Shown here piece after piece: positions 49,813-59,208 of a DNA stretch of 64,000 bases. Source of the DNA: RGIG4034 sp045628945. GTDB taxonomy: Bacteria; Bacillota; Clostridia; Lachnospirales; Lachnospiraceae. The translations under genes and the position numbers were made by a program. The stretch spans positions 1-64,000 of the forward strand of contig JAZQQG010000046.1 in NCBI GenBank assembly GCA_045628945.1, read 5' to 3'. The notes below the pieces were generated by a model. It did no database searches and was not told the DNA's origin. It was given only the letters and a program-made list of their open reading frames with translations. The stretch's first letter is position 1. Each line of letters starts with the position of its first letter.

Positions 49813-50535
49813 TTATAATACTGCATTCAGGAACTGCTTGGTACGCTCGTTCTCCGGGTTCGTAAAGATTTTCTCCGGAGTGCCCTGCTCTGTAATCTGT
49901 CCATCGGACATAAACAGAACTCGATCGGCCACCTCACGGGCAAAGCCCATCTCGTGGGTTACCACAACCATGGTCATTCCTTCCCGGGCCAATTCCTTCA
50001 TAACCTCCAAAACCTCGCCAACCATCTCCGGGTCCAGCGCACTGGTAGGCTCATCGAAGAGCATTACCTTCGGCTTCAGTGCCAGGCTTCGTACAATGGC
50101 AATTCGCTGCTTCTGTCCACCGGACAGAGAGGCGGGATATGCGTTTGCCTTTTCCGTTAGATTTACAAGCTTCAATAATCGCATTGCGGTTGCTTCGGCT
50201 TCTTCTTTGTCCATAAGCTTCAGCTTTAACGGCGCCATAGTAATATTTTCCATAATGGTCAGATGAGGGAAAAGATTAAAATGCTGGAATACCATTCCCA
50301 TCTGTCGGCGAACCGCATTGATATCCGTGGACTTATCTAGGATATTCGTTCCCTCAAAATAGATCTCGCCCTTCTGGGGACGCTCCAAGAGGTTCAGACA
50401 GCGAAGAAAGGTCGACTTACCGGAACCGGAAGGCCCGATGACTACAACCTTCTCTCCCTCCGCGATATGCTCACTGACGTCGTTTAAGACAAGATGATCG
50501 CCAAAACTCTTATACAAATGCTCTACTCTAATCAC
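49813..50535 (-). CDS. Amino-acid ABC transporter ATP-binding protein (GlnQ type)
   Basis: A 240-residue polar amino-acid import ATPase: Walker A (IGPSGSGKSTFLRCLN), Q-loop MVFQHFNLFPHLT, signature LSGGQKQR, Walker B VMLFDEPTSALDPE and the H-loop VVVTHEMGFA. Start codon is GTG with GGAGG nine bases upstream; it overlaps the permease gene by eight bases. Confidence 0.96.
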   Translation of the reverse strand: MIRVEHLYKSFGDHLVLNDVSEHIAEGEKVVVIGPSGSGKSTFLRCLNLLERPQKGEIYFEGTNILDKSTDINAVRRQMGMVFQHFNLFPHLTIMENITMAPLKLKLMDKEEAEATAMRLLKLVNLTEKANAYPASLSGGQKQRIAIVRSLALKPKVMLFDEPTSALDPEMVGEVLEVMKELAREGMTMVVVTHEMGFAREVADRVLFMSDGQITEQGTPEKIFTNPENERTKQFLNAVL

Positions 50536-51241
50536 TCTGACGCATCCTCCTCTCTAATCTGCTCAACAACGCCGTAAAGGACATTACAATAATCAGGTAC
50601 ACAAGTGCTACACACAATAACGGCAACAACGCTTCATAGGTATTCCCACGAATGATATCGCCACCGCGGGTCAGCTCGTTCAGGCCGATGTAACCGCAGA
50701 CGGAAGTCTCCTTTAAAAGAGCAATGACCTCGTTTACCATAGCCGGCAGCGAATTCTTGATTGCCTGAGGCAGGATTACCTTCGTCATGGTCGTGTAATA
50801 GTTAAGACCCAGGCTTCGGCCGGCCTCCATCTGGCCCTTGTCCACGGACATGATACCGCCACGGAAAATCTCCGCAACGTATGCACCGGAGTTAATACCG
50901 AAGGTCAGAATTGCAACCGTAATCTTGTCCGTCACCGTAACAAGCACAACGAAATACATAATCAGCAACTGTACCATAACCGGCGTACCACGGATGATTG
51001 TCAGATACACCTTGCAGAGCGCATTGCCGATTTTCAGGAACACTCCGCCGATCCCGCGGACCTTCTCCTCTTTTAGCTGGTCGTAGGTCGTACGGATTAC
51101 AGCCACCAGGATACCGATCAGAAGACCGATTGCCAATGCGCCTGCCGTAACGATTAACGTATTCACAAGACCCTTGGTAATGAACTGCCAGCGATCCTTC
51201 TCTATGAAGACGAAATGCAGTTTGTCCATAAATTCACTCAT
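50528..51241 (-). CDS. Amino-acid ABC transporter permease
   Basis: A 237-residue His/Glu/Gln-type permease with four or five hydrophobic segments and the coupling motif EAGRSLGLNYYTTMTKVILP, then QAIKNSLPAMVNE. Works with the adjacent ATPase and the binding lipoprotein. A terminator (51262-51303) lies between the binding-protein gene and this one, so expression probably depends on partial read-through. Confidence 0.95.
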   Translation of the reverse strand: MSEFMDKLHFVFIEKDRWQFITKGLVNTLIVTAGALAIGLLIGILVAVIRTTYDQLKEEKVRGIGGVFLKIGNALCKVYLTIIRGTPVMVQLLIMYFVVLVTVTDKITVAILTFGINSGAYVAEIFRGGIMSVDKGQMEAGRSLGLNYYTTMTKVILPQAIKNSLPAMVNEVIALLKETSVCGYIGLNELTRGGDIIRGNTYEALLPLLCVALVYLIIVMSFTALLSRLERRMRQSD

Positions 51242-51261
51242 TTTTTAACCCCTTGCATAAA

Positions 51262-51303
51262 AAAAGAAAAACGCCGCTTCCCGCGAATCGAAGAAGCGGC
51301 GCT
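51262..51303 (-). terminator. Internal terminator between binding-protein and permease genes
   Basis: CGCCGCTTC (51301-51293) pairs with GAAGCGGCG (51280-51272) on the reverse strand, followed by TTTTTCTTTTTTT. It probably makes the binding protein more abundant than the membrane parts. Confidence 0.87.
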
Positions 51304-51385
51304 ACTATATTTCATTCTATCTTGCGCGCCATTTCATGTCAAGAAATACTCTCCCGAATGTGCGCAGAACCGTACCTTTTGCCGA

Positions 51386-52138
51386 TTATTCAGCAGAAAT
51401 GTACTTGTCGATAATCGCCTGAACGGTACCGTCCTTAATGAGCTCGTCCAGAGCTGCATTGAACTCGTCCAGAAGTGCCTTGTTGTCCTTACGGATACAA
51501 GCTGCGTAATCCTCGGTAACGTACTCGGTATCAAGAATTCTTAAGCCCTCGGTAGCTGCAACGAATGCCTTAGCAGGCTCGTTGTCGATGATGACTGCAT
51601 CTACCTTACCCTGAAGCAGAGCCATAACGGCATCATTACCCTTATTGTACTCTTCTACATGATCGGTACCGTAATCATCACAAGCGTAGATGTCACCGGT
51701 CGTTGCTAACTGAACACCGATTACAACATAGGAAAGATCATCGATGGACTCAATCTCAGACTCCTCGCGAACGATAACAACCTGAACACCGGTAGCATAA
51801 GAGGTGGAGAAGTTGATGCTCTTCAGACGATCCTCGGTAACGGTCATACCGGCCATACCCAGGTCAGCCTTACCGGAAGAAACAGCGGTGATGATGGAAT
51901 CGAATTCCATATCCTGAACCTCAAGCTTAAGACCCATCTTCTCAGCAACTGCTCTACAGATCTCAACGTCGATACCAACAACCTCACTACCATCGTAATA
52001 CTCATAGGGAGGGAAATAAGCATTGGTCGCCATGGTGAGAACACCCTTCTTAACCAATTTGCTCTTCTTACCGCAACCTGCCAGTAACATGCAAGCTGCC
52101 ATTACAAAAACCAACAGAATCGAAATGCGCTTTTTCAT
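51386..52138 (-). CDS. Amino-acid ABC transporter substrate-binding lipoprotein
   Basis: A 250-residue lipoprotein (lipobox LAGC, Cys22). The mature domain has the family-3 pattern: GVLTMATNAYFPPYEYYDGS, EVVGIDVEICRAVAEKMGL, GKADLGMAGMTVTEDRLKSI and YVVIGVQLATTGD. Likely binds a polar amino acid; the exact ligand is unknown. The start at 52138 has AAGGAG upstream; the longer frame to 52156 begins in that site. Confidence 0.94.
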   Translation of the reverse strand: MKKRISILLVFVMAACMLLAGCGKKSKLVKKGVLTMATNAYFPPYEYYDGSEVVGIDVEICRAVAEKMGLKLEVQDMEFDSIITAVSSGKADLGMAGMTVTEDRLKSINFSTSYATGVQVVIVREESEIESIDDLSYVVIGVQLATTGDIYACDDYGTDHVEEYNKGNDAVMALLQGKVDAVIIDNEPAKAFVAATEGLRILDTEYVTEDYAACIRKDNKALLDEFNAALDELIKDGTVQAIIDKYISAE

Positions 52139-52222
52139 AATATTCTCCTTTTCCATTTGTGATAAATGAATAAATTTATATCCTCAAAAATAGCACTTTT
52201 TCCAAACGGTGTCAACTATTGC

Positions 52223-52252
52223 TTGCATTTGTGATAGATTTCATGCTATACT
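52223..52252 (+). promoter_or_regulatory. Promoter of queT
   Basis: TTGCAT (52223-52228), 18-base spacer and TATACT (52247-52252) with an upstream TGC giving an extended -10. Confidence 0.65.
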
Positions 52253-52272
52253 CCGCAGTGCACACCTCGTGC

Positions 52273-52314
52273 TGTGAGTTCGTAACCATCCTCACAAAAA
52301 ACAAAACTAAGGAG
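52273..52314 (+). promoter_or_regulatory. preQ1-I riboswitch of queT, translational type
   Basis: GTGAG (52274-52278) pairs with CTCAC (52291-52295) around a 12-base loop, followed by an A-rich tail AAAAAACAAAACTAAGGAG. The small stem, loop and A-rich tail are the class I preQ1 layout, and the tail carries the ribosome site of queT, so ligand binding should hide it. Confidence 0.82.
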
Positions 52315-52323
52315 AACTTCATT

Positions 52324-52851
52324 ATGAAAAACAATTCCCGCAGCAAGGTACTCTTCCTTGCACAAGCAGGTGTGATTGCCGCGCTCTACGTGGTGCTCAC
52401 CTACTTCATCAACGCATTCAATCTGGCCAGCGGTGCCATTCAGGTGCGTATCTCTGAGATGCTCTGCATTCTCCCCTTTTTCACTCCCGCTGCAGTACCC
52501 GGACTTACCATTGGTTGTCTCATCTCAAACCTGATTACAGGTGGACTCATCTGGGATGTTATTTTCGGCACCATGGCGACCTTACTCGGTGCAGTCGGAA
52601 GCTACCTCTTACGTAAGCACAAGTTCCTGGTAACCCTCCCCCCGGTAATCGCCAATGCAATCATCGTGCCTTTTATCCTGTTCTACGGCTATGGATTCCA
52701 GTCTGCATGGATTATCAAGGGCGTGGATCTGTCCATCCCCTTCTATGTTGCAACCGTCGGGGCCGGTGAGATTATCTCCGTGTGCATCCTGGGAAGTATT
52801 CTTTTACAGGCATTGTTGCCCTTCCGTAAGCAGATCTTTGGGCAGGAGTAA
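52324..52851 (+). CDS. queT: QueT-family preQ1/queuosine-precursor transporter
   Basis: A 175-residue membrane protein with about five or six hydrophobic segments, of the QueT ECF-type substrate-binding family (AQAGVIAALYVVLTYFINAF, QVRISEMLCILPFFTPAAVP, GLTIGCLISNLITGGLIWDV). Imports precursors for the tRNA base queuosine and would need shared ECF energising parts encoded elsewhere. The preQ1 riboswitch in its leader supports this directly. Start at 52324 with AAGGAG upstream. Confidence 0.92.
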   Translation: MKNNSRSKVLFLAQAGVIAALYVVLTYFINAFNLASGAIQVRISEMLCILPFFTPAAVPGLTIGCLISNLITGGLIWDVIFGTMATLLGAVGSYLLRKHKFLVTLPPVIANAIIVPFILFYGYGFQSAWIIKGVDLSIPFYVATVGAGEIISVCILGSILLQALLPFRKQIFGQE

Positions 52852-52894
52852 GACAAGTAAGTCGTCAAAGGATACCTTTTAAGAATCAACAACA

Positions 52895-52945
52895 AAAAGT
52901 CTGAGGAATTTGCCTATCTGCAAGGCATTTCCCTCAGACTTTTTT
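52895..52945. terminator. Bidirectional terminator between queT and the solute-binding operon
   Basis: AAAAAGTCTGAGG...TGCC pairs with GGCA...CCTCAGACTTTTT; both strands have T-runs. Confidence 0.9.
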
Positions 52946-52966
52946 ATTATCGTTTTATCGCAACTT

Positions 52967-55504
52967 CTATCGAGACTCGTTGATGTAGGTAAAGGCACGG
53001 CTCTGAATAATTGCCGCAACATCCTTGGCATTCTTCTGTCCGCCAAAGAAGGCCGCTGCCTCCTCCTTGATGATGTTAATCAGATCCGTATCCGTATGGT
53101 CGATACTGGTAACGCTAATTACGTAGTTGTACAGCTCCTCATACTCCGCATCGGTTAACTGCGAGATAACAATCTCCTCTCCGCCGATGTAATAGGTATC
53201 ATCCATGTAGTTCACCGTTCCGTCGTCATCGATCCAGTAGTATTTTTCCTGAGACTTGTCTTTTACAATGCTCCAGGAACTCTTCAGTACCGGGAAGCTT
53301 CCCATTCCTTCCGCAATGGCATCCTGGTAGTCCTTTGTGAAGAAATGACGAATGAACTGCCATGCTCCATCCTTATTCTTGGACTGATTCGTGATGGCAA
53401 AGGAACCGTTCTCACGGCAGAGAATTGCGCCGTTGGTATCCTTGCTCGGGAAACCTACGAAGCTTACATCCTCACCGAATTCACCCTGTCTGGTGGAATT
53501 GATGTAACGGAAGTTGTAGAGATAAATCGTACGCAGAAGCGCCTTGTTATTACGGTATGCAAGCTCTCTCTCATTCCAGTAAGCTTCCCAATCCGTATCC
53601 TCATCCCATTCCCAGACAACCTCATCCGGGAAACGATTAATTAACTCCAGTAACTCAATGAACTCAGCGGAATCAAACTTACACTCACCGCTGGCGTAGT
53701 TCACAAACTGTCCGCCGGCCAGATCCATCGCAAGATCCAGAATGTCTTCCTTGGAGGAATCCATCAGCATTACTGCGTCCGGATACTCTTTTAACAACTG
53801 ATTCATCTTGGCAACGCTCCAGTCGGAACCGTCACCGACTACGCTGGTCTTACCGATCATGGTACGAACCGTAAAGGAATCCGTTAACTCATAGAGTTTT
53901 CCCTTAATGGTATAAGCCTCCAGGATATTGGGCACAAACGCATCGCGACTAAGCACGGAATCGTTATCAAGGAAGCTGTACAGATCGGCCAGCAGTCCTT
54001 TATTGGCGTAGATGGAAGAATTCATCTGATCACTGAAAAGAATAATATCAGGAATCTTACCGCTAATCAGATCATTGTGGAACTGTACGGTACCGGAGGT
54101 ATAGTCATCATTGGAATAGCTGTCATACTGACCGTAATCGGTAAGGGAGATACGATAGGTTCCGTTGGTCTTATTGAACTCGGTTACGTAATTACGCAAC
54201 TGGTTATTGGGATAGTAGCATGCAAGATTTAAAATAATCGCATCCTTAACATCCTCGGGATTCACCTTGGTTGCAATCACGTAATGATCCCCATAGGTAG
54301 TGTAATCATAGTAACAGATTAAGAATTCCTTATCGGAAATTTCAACAAGATAATTCGGAGAGTTAAATGCCGCATCGGAATCCACGAAATTCATTAACTC
54401 CTTCATCTCTCCCGTGTCAAAAGAGAATCCGAAGATGGACATACTATCGACTAAGTACAGATCATAGCTGGTACCGGGATAAATGGTATAACGATAGGTA
54501 CTGCCAAAAGGAGTACTCTTTTTCTCGGATAACTGTTTTGCCGCAATATCATAGATATAATACTCCTGCGCGACATCCCCCCACTTGCTTAAGCAGAGAC
54601 GATTCTTCGACATACGATAGAGGTTTCCGTAGTCTGTGCAATCCTTTTCCTCCGCAACGATATTCAGATTCGAATCAAAAATGTAGAGGCCGTCCATAAG
54701 AGCGGCACATCCACCGTCCTCTAAAGCAACCATACCGGCAAGGTAACTGTACTCATCCGGCTTAACGTCGAAGGTAAACTCTTTAATCAGCTCACCCTGC
54801 GCAGAGAAGGCACGAAGATAAGGCGTACTGGAAAACGAATAATTCCCCTCATCATCCCAGGTACTGCTCTCCAACATACTTGCCACATAGACCTGACCAT
54901 TCGCGTCCACATCAAAGTTTCTGGTATACTCGTTCGATTCAACCACAAAAGAGAAGCTCTCGCCGGCAGAACCGTCCAGATTCGTCCAGGCAATCGTTAC
55001 GCGCGTCTCATAGGTCCACTCACCTTCATCGTAATAGTCGTCACCATAATCGCCTTCATCGGGAACTCCGTAGCCGGGATCAATCACAACCGGAGGTTCC
55101 ATTACGTAATCGTCCGTAATGTCCACCATCTCCAGATCGTCCGTCTCCACAGGGGTCGGCATGGGCACCGGAGAGGTTACGACCTTGTTTCCGTAGACTA
55201 CCGACTCTGTCGGAACCTTACAGAAACCGTAGCCTTCGACCAGCTCACCGTTGTGATAGGTCAAATACTCCGTGTTCATCGCATACATGCGGTTGTTGGC
55301 CACAATCATTCTGGAGGGACTGCCTTTGCCGTCATTCTCCATAGGAATATCCTTCAAAGAATAGACCACATCCTTGTTACGCTTCGAAGAATAAGATACC
55401 GCTCCGTCCTTTTTCTTTTTGCCCTGTCCACAGCCGGTCAGCATTCCGACCGCCATGACTAAGGTTAATGCGGTAGCAATTCCTCTTTTCATGCTACTCT
55501 TCAT
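52967..55504 (-). CDS. Large extracellular solute-binding lipoprotein B
   Basis: An 845-residue lipoprotein (lipobox LTGC, Cys25). The first ~400 mature residues are beta-rich, with repeated short blades suggestive of a propeller. The last ~430 residues resemble family-1 sugar-binding proteins (KVNPEDVKDAIILNLACYYP, NDLISGKIPDIILFSDQMNS, GKLYELTDSFTVRTMIGKTS, NKDGAWQFIRHFF). The start overlaps the MacB-like gene by eleven bases, with GAGGAGG upstream. Its C-terminal end resembles lipoprotein A of the same operon. Ligand unknown, likely a glycan. Confidence 0.85.
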   Translation of the reverse strand: MKSSMKRGIATALTLVMAVGMLTGCGQGKKKKDGAVSYSSKRNKDVVYSLKDIPMENDGKGSPSRMIVANNRMYAMNTEYLTYHNGELVEGYGFCKVPTESVVYGNKVVTSPVPMPTPVETDDLEMVDITDDYVMEPPVVIDPGYGVPDEGDYGDDYYDEGEWTYETRVTIAWTNLDGSAGESFSFVVESNEYTRNFDVDANGQVYVASMLESSTWDDEGNYSFSSTPYLRAFSAQGELIKEFTFDVKPDEYSYLAGMVALEDGGCAALMDGLYIFDSNLNIVAEEKDCTDYGNLYRMSKNRLCLSKWGDVAQEYYIYDIAAKQLSEKKSTPFGSTYRYTIYPGTSYDLYLVDSMSIFGFSFDTGEMKELMNFVDSDAAFNSPNYLVEISDKEFLICYYDYTTYGDHYVIATKVNPEDVKDAIILNLACYYPNNQLRNYVTEFNKTNGTYRISLTDYGQYDSYSNDDYTSGTVQFHNDLISGKIPDIILFSDQMNSSIYANKGLLADLYSFLDNDSVLSRDAFVPNILEAYTIKGKLYELTDSFTVRTMIGKTSVVGDGSDWSVAKMNQLLKEYPDAVMLMDSSKEDILDLAMDLAGGQFVNYASGECKFDSAEFIELLELINRFPDEVVWEWDEDTDWEAYWNERELAYRNNKALLRTIYLYNFRYINSTRQGEFGEDVSFVGFPSKDTNGAILCRENGSFAITNQSKNKDGAWQFIRHFFTKDYQDAIAEGMGSFPVLKSSWSIVKDKSQEKYYWIDDDGTVNYMDDTYYIGGEEIVISQLTDAEYEELYNYVISVTSIDHTDTDLINIIKEEAAAFFGGQKNAKDVAAIIQSRAFTYINESR

Positions 55505-56576
55505 TTTCTATTTCCTCCTCTTTTTTCGAGTGCTTGATTTTATGCAATAATGCCGATCCCCACTGACCGATACGATCACGAAGGCGCTCTAAGAGCCGTC
55601 GGACATCTTCCTTATGCCAGGTTCGATTTCGATAGAGGGCCACAAGGAACCCGATCACAATCACCAAAACCACCAACAGACAAAACAGTCTGCTTACCGT
55701 AAGCGTCGCCATCGAATCTTCATGCGCTCTCGCTACGTTTTCCCAATAAGGATAGCATACCGGTTCCGTGACCATGGAGCGCGTTGACCGATTGAAGAAC
55801 AGCTTTACCATCGGGAAAAGACCATATCGCCCGGTGTTCTGAACGATGGTTGTCTGCCCGAGAACCTTCTTTAACTGGTTCACCGCGAAATTCTTCACCG
55901 GGTTCGGCATGCAGATCTCGTAGGTGGAATACCCGTCAAAGCTACCGTATTTCTGAAGTGCGGACGCCGGCAGAATCACCGTCGGGTTCTCGAAGCCTGC
56001 AGCGCGTTCCAGCTTGCCGGAGGGACGTTTGATGACGCCCTTGATGATAAAAGGAACCCCACCGATCTCCACGGTCATTCCGGCGACTTTTTTTGCGCCG
56101 AACAGCTTCCAGGCAACCTCTTCATCGACAACCAGATAATCATCCATCATATCGGAGGGACTAAAGTACGTTCCGTCCACAAACGAATATTCGTGGAAAA
56201 AGAAGAAATCCCCCTTCACGCCGTAAGCCTGAAAACTTCCGTAGGAATGATCATGACGAATGCCCACATTCCCGATTCCGCTGTAGCAATCAAGAAAGAG
56301 CTTCGCGTTCTCTTTTGCCGGTGCAATCGCCTCCTGCGTCAGGGAATCAATCAGACCGTAATGCGCCGCCAGAATCGTGTTGTCATCCGCATTCTCTCCA
56401 TAATGGAAAAAGCAGGAAACCTGCGCATATCCGCCCTTGTTGCTCCATTTCTTCACAACGGACTGATCCCGATAGGATGCTATATTCAATTCACTGATCA
56501 GGGTGAGCACAAGGTACAGAACCGCGAAAACTATCGCCGTAATCAGTACCGGCCACCGGATTTTCTTTTTTCTCAT
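55494..56576 (-). CDS. MacB-like periplasmic-core-domain membrane protein lacking the FtsX membrane bundle
   Basis: A 360-residue protein. One membrane segment (residues ~8-28) is followed by an extracytoplasmic domain of MacB_PCD type (SFVDGTYFSPSDMMDDYLVV, then DEEVAWKLFGAKKVAGMTVE, IGGVPFIIKGVI) and a second membrane segment (~305-325), then a basic tail. Full MacB has an ATPase and four membrane segments; here both the ATPase and two segments are missing. It follows the HlyD-like adaptor by three bases. It may be a structural partner of that adaptor rather than a pump. Confidence 0.72.
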   Translation of the reverse strand: MRKKKIRWPVLITAIVFAVLYLVLTLISELNIASYRDQSVVKKWSNKGGYAQVSCFFHYGENADDNTILAAHYGLIDSLTQEAIAPAKENAKLFLDCYSGIGNVGIRHDHSYGSFQAYGVKGDFFFFHEYSFVDGTYFSPSDMMDDYLVVDEEVAWKLFGAKKVAGMTVEIGGVPFIIKGVIKRPSGKLERAAGFENPTVILPASALQKYGSFDGYSTYEICMPNPVKNFAVNQLKKVLGQTTIVQNTGRYGLFPMVKLFFNRSTRSMVTEPVCYPYWENVARAHEDSMATLTVSRLFCLLVVLVIVIGFLVALYRNRTWHKEDVRRLLERLRDRIGQWGSALLHKIKHSKKEEEIENEE

Positions 56577-56579
56577 GAA

Positions 56580-58298
56580 TTAGTTTTCCGTAAGTCTAAC
56601 CTGCTTGCCGATTCCAATGGGTTTCGAGGACGTCGTAATGACATAATCTCCGTAGTTCAGACCACCGCTGACAGCCGTCTGGGTATCGTCGCTACCAAGT
56701 ACCGTTACATCCACGCGGGTTGCAAAGTATCGATTGCCCAGAGGTGAGCTCTTCGAGGTTACCACTAAAACGAACTTGCCGTCGCGGTCCTCGTGAATTG
56801 CAGTATTCGGCACCACATAATCGTAATATGCGTTCTTCTCACCTACCGAGAGCGTCAGCGTATCCCCGGCGGTAGCGTCGCTTCCGCTGATGGTAAACTC
56901 CAGAATCTTATTCTTGGAAGGATTCTGCGGATCGGTCTTGATGGCCGTAAGCTTTGCCTTCAGGTCGTAATAGTACCAGGAATTCGAGATGTCCGCGAAA
57001 TCACCGATGCTGACTCTCTGTGCCTGCTCCTTGGTCACGGTAAACGATAATTTGAACTCATCGTCAGCAGGCTGAATCATGCAGACAACCTCCCCTGCAT
57101 TGACCGTCTGACCTGCATTGTAGTACATATCAATAATACGTCCGGAAATCGGTGCTTCCACCGTGGTTCCTACCGTCTGGTTCTCCAAATCGGCAATAAT
57201 TTTCTTCTGCTTCTTAATGGCATCCAGCTGCTCGGTTAAGGAAGTCTCCAGAGCGATTCTTGCCACATAATCATTCTGGTCTGCCTGCGCCTTTGCAAGA
57301 CTTGCCTGCGCCTTATCCAGTTCATTGGTGGCATTCAGAATCTTCACACGCATCTCGCTTAACGTAGTGGAGGATACCGCCGTTGCCAGTTTATCCGCCA
57401 GCGCCTTCTGTGCCGTAGTAAGCTTGGTCTGTGCCGTAGTAACCGCATTGGTCGCTGCGGTCAGATTATCTCTTGCGGTCACATAGGCATTATAAGCATT
57501 CTTGACTGCCGTAAGAGTATCCTGTGCCGCTACAACGGTCGGGTCTGTGGTGTCTCCTCCGGCTGCCGACAATGCTGCATCGTATGCGGTCTGCGCCTCG
57601 GTAACCGTCAAGCCATAGGCATCGTAGGTCGCCTGTGCCGCATCAAAAGCGGTCTGCTTGGGATCCACCTGAGCCTGCGCAGCATTCAACTCTGCCTGCG
57701 CCTTCTCCACAGCCTTCTCCTCCGCAGAGGAATCTACATAGGAAGCCTCCAGCGAAGCCAGTTTCTCATTTAACTCATCCAACTTGGACTGCTTCTCGTC
57801 AACCTTCTTCTGTGCGGATGCAACGGCATCCATCTTCTTTTCCAGGTTCTTACGATAATCCTTGGCGGAAGTGGTCTTTCCACCGGTAACCTGCGCATAG
57901 ATCTCCGTTGTTACCTCCGGAGAGAGAAGTGCCGCATCATAAGCCTTCTGCAGGGACTCTAAAGTCTCCTTGGCTGCCAACAGCTCCGAGCTGTCGCCGT
58001 CTTCCAGGTAGTAGAGAATCTCACCGGCCTCGACAACATCGCCCCTGTGATGTGCCACACGCTCAATTGTACGCGTCGTTTTTATTTCGACGGAGCGGGG
58101 TTCGGTTGCCTCAATGGTTCCGGTTCCGCGAATCTTCGTGGAGATGTTGCCACCCATAATGTACTGGGTTGCCACCTGCGGTAAGGAATAATTCATAATG
58201 GTGTTTGAGAAAAATGTTAACACCAGCATTGTTGCCAGAAAGATAATGGCAATGGTCTTAATCAATTCTTTTTTTCTTGTCTTGGATCGCTCACTCAT
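56580..58298 (-). CDS. HlyD/MacA-type membrane-fusion adaptor with long coiled coil
   Basis: A 572-residue protein with an N-terminal membrane segment (TIAIIFLATMLVLTFFSNTI), a lipoyl/barrel-sandwich half (GTIEATEPRSVEIKTTRTIE, VVEAGEILYYLEDGDS), a coiled coil of about 250 residues rich in Ala, Gln and Lys, then the second half (VEAPISGRIIDMYYNAGQTV, NAGEVVCMI) and a beta-barrel domain. Adaptors of this kind normally join an export pump. No ATPase is nearby. GGAGG site. Its place between sugar permeases and a MacB-like protein is unusual. Confidence 0.9.
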   Translation of the reverse strand: MSERSKTRKKELIKTIAIIFLATMLVLTFFSNTIMNYSLPQVATQYIMGGNISTKIRGTGTIEATEPRSVEIKTTRTIERVAHHRGDVVEAGEILYYLEDGDSSELLAAKETLESLQKAYDAALLSPEVTTEIYAQVTGGKTTSAKDYRKNLEKKMDAVASAQKKVDEKQSKLDELNEKLASLEASYVDSSAEEKAVEKAQAELNAAQAQVDPKQTAFDAAQATYDAYGLTVTEAQTAYDAALSAAGGDTTDPTVVAAQDTLTAVKNAYNAYVTARDNLTAATNAVTTAQTKLTTAQKALADKLATAVSSTTLSEMRVKILNATNELDKAQASLAKAQADQNDYVARIALETSLTEQLDAIKKQKKIIADLENQTVGTTVEAPISGRIIDMYYNAGQTVNAGEVVCMIQPADDEFKLSFTVTKEQAQRVSIGDFADISNSWYYYDLKAKLTAIKTDPQNPSKNKILEFTISGSDATAGDTLTLSVGEKNAYYDYVVPNTAIHEDRDGKFVLVVTSKSSPLGNRYFATRVDVTVLGSDDTQTAVSGGLNYGDYVITTSSKPIGIGKQVRLTEN

Positions 58299-58320
58299 GT
58301 CGTAATTCCTTCCTCCACAC

Positions 58321-59208
58321 TTAACCCTTAATTCCGCCCTGATAGGTAATGCCCTCTACGAGATAATCCTCGCCGTAGAAGAACACCAGCAGGGTGGGAA
58401 TCATATAGATAGTAGCTACTGCAAACGCCAGTCCGACTTCTCCTTCATTAATCTGCGATAAGAAGATGGACAGCGGATATTTCTCACTGTTCGTTAACAG
58501 AATCAACGGCTGTTCCACCATGTTCCAGTAATCGATGAAGATTAGAATCGCTACGGAACACAAACAGCCCTTACACAACGGGAAGCAGATTCTGCGGAAG
58601 ATCTGCCACTCTCCGGCACCGTCAATCTTCGCCGCCTCGATAAAAGAGGACGGAATCCTTCGCATATACTTCGTAAGCAGGAACACCGCGAAGGGAGAGA
58701 AGATTCCCGGAAGCCAGATGGCCCAGTAGGTGTTGATCAGATGCAGCCGGTTCGATACCAGATAATTCGGTACCAGGGTTACCTGATAGGGCATCAGCAT
58801 CAGAATGATGTACAAAAAGAAGATAATCTCCTTCACCTTGCTCCGATATCTCGCAAGCGAATACGATGCAAACATGGCAACCATCAACTGGAATACCACA
58901 ATCGGCACCACCAGAATGACGGAGTTCCAGAACTTCAGCAAATACTCGGGGCTCTTAAGCAGCACCGTAATGTACTGATGGAAGGAAACGATATCCGGCA
59001 AAAACTTCAGGTTAACGATATCCGAGATATACACCTTGCCACCTGTACTGTTTGTGGCGAAGACGACGCCGTAGTTAGCGGAAATCTCAGACTGTGCCAT
59101 CAACGAATTTGTAATTGTAAGCACGATGGGCGTTACGAAGAGCAATGCCACCATCATCAAGAGGATGAAGACAAGGGTTCTTCCGATCGCCAGTTTGACT
59201 CTCTTCAT
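58321..59208 (-). CDS. Carbohydrate ABC transporter permease, MalG type
   Basis: A 295-residue permease with six hydrophobic segments and the EAA loop (SFIEAAKIDGAGEWQIFRRI, then CFPLCKG). The start overlaps the MalF-type gene stop by one base (TAATG), with GGAGG upstream. Works with the MalF-type partner and a sugar-binding lipoprotein; the ATPase must come from elsewhere, as with MsmK-type shared ATPases. Confidence 0.93.
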   Translation of the reverse strand: MKRVKLAIGRTLVFILLMMVALLFVTPIVLTITNSLMAQSEISANYGVVFATNSTGGKVYISDIVNLKFLPDIVSFHQYITVLLKSPEYLLKFWNSVILVVPIVVFQLMVAMFASYSLARYRSKVKEIIFFLYIILMLMPYQVTLVPNYLVSNRLHLINTYWAIWLPGIFSPFAVFLLTKYMRRIPSSFIEAAKIDGAGEWQIFRRICFPLCKGCLCSVAILIFIDYWNMVEQPLILLTNSEKYPLSIFLSQINEGEVGLAFAVATIYMIPTLLVFFYGEDYLVEGITYQGGIKG

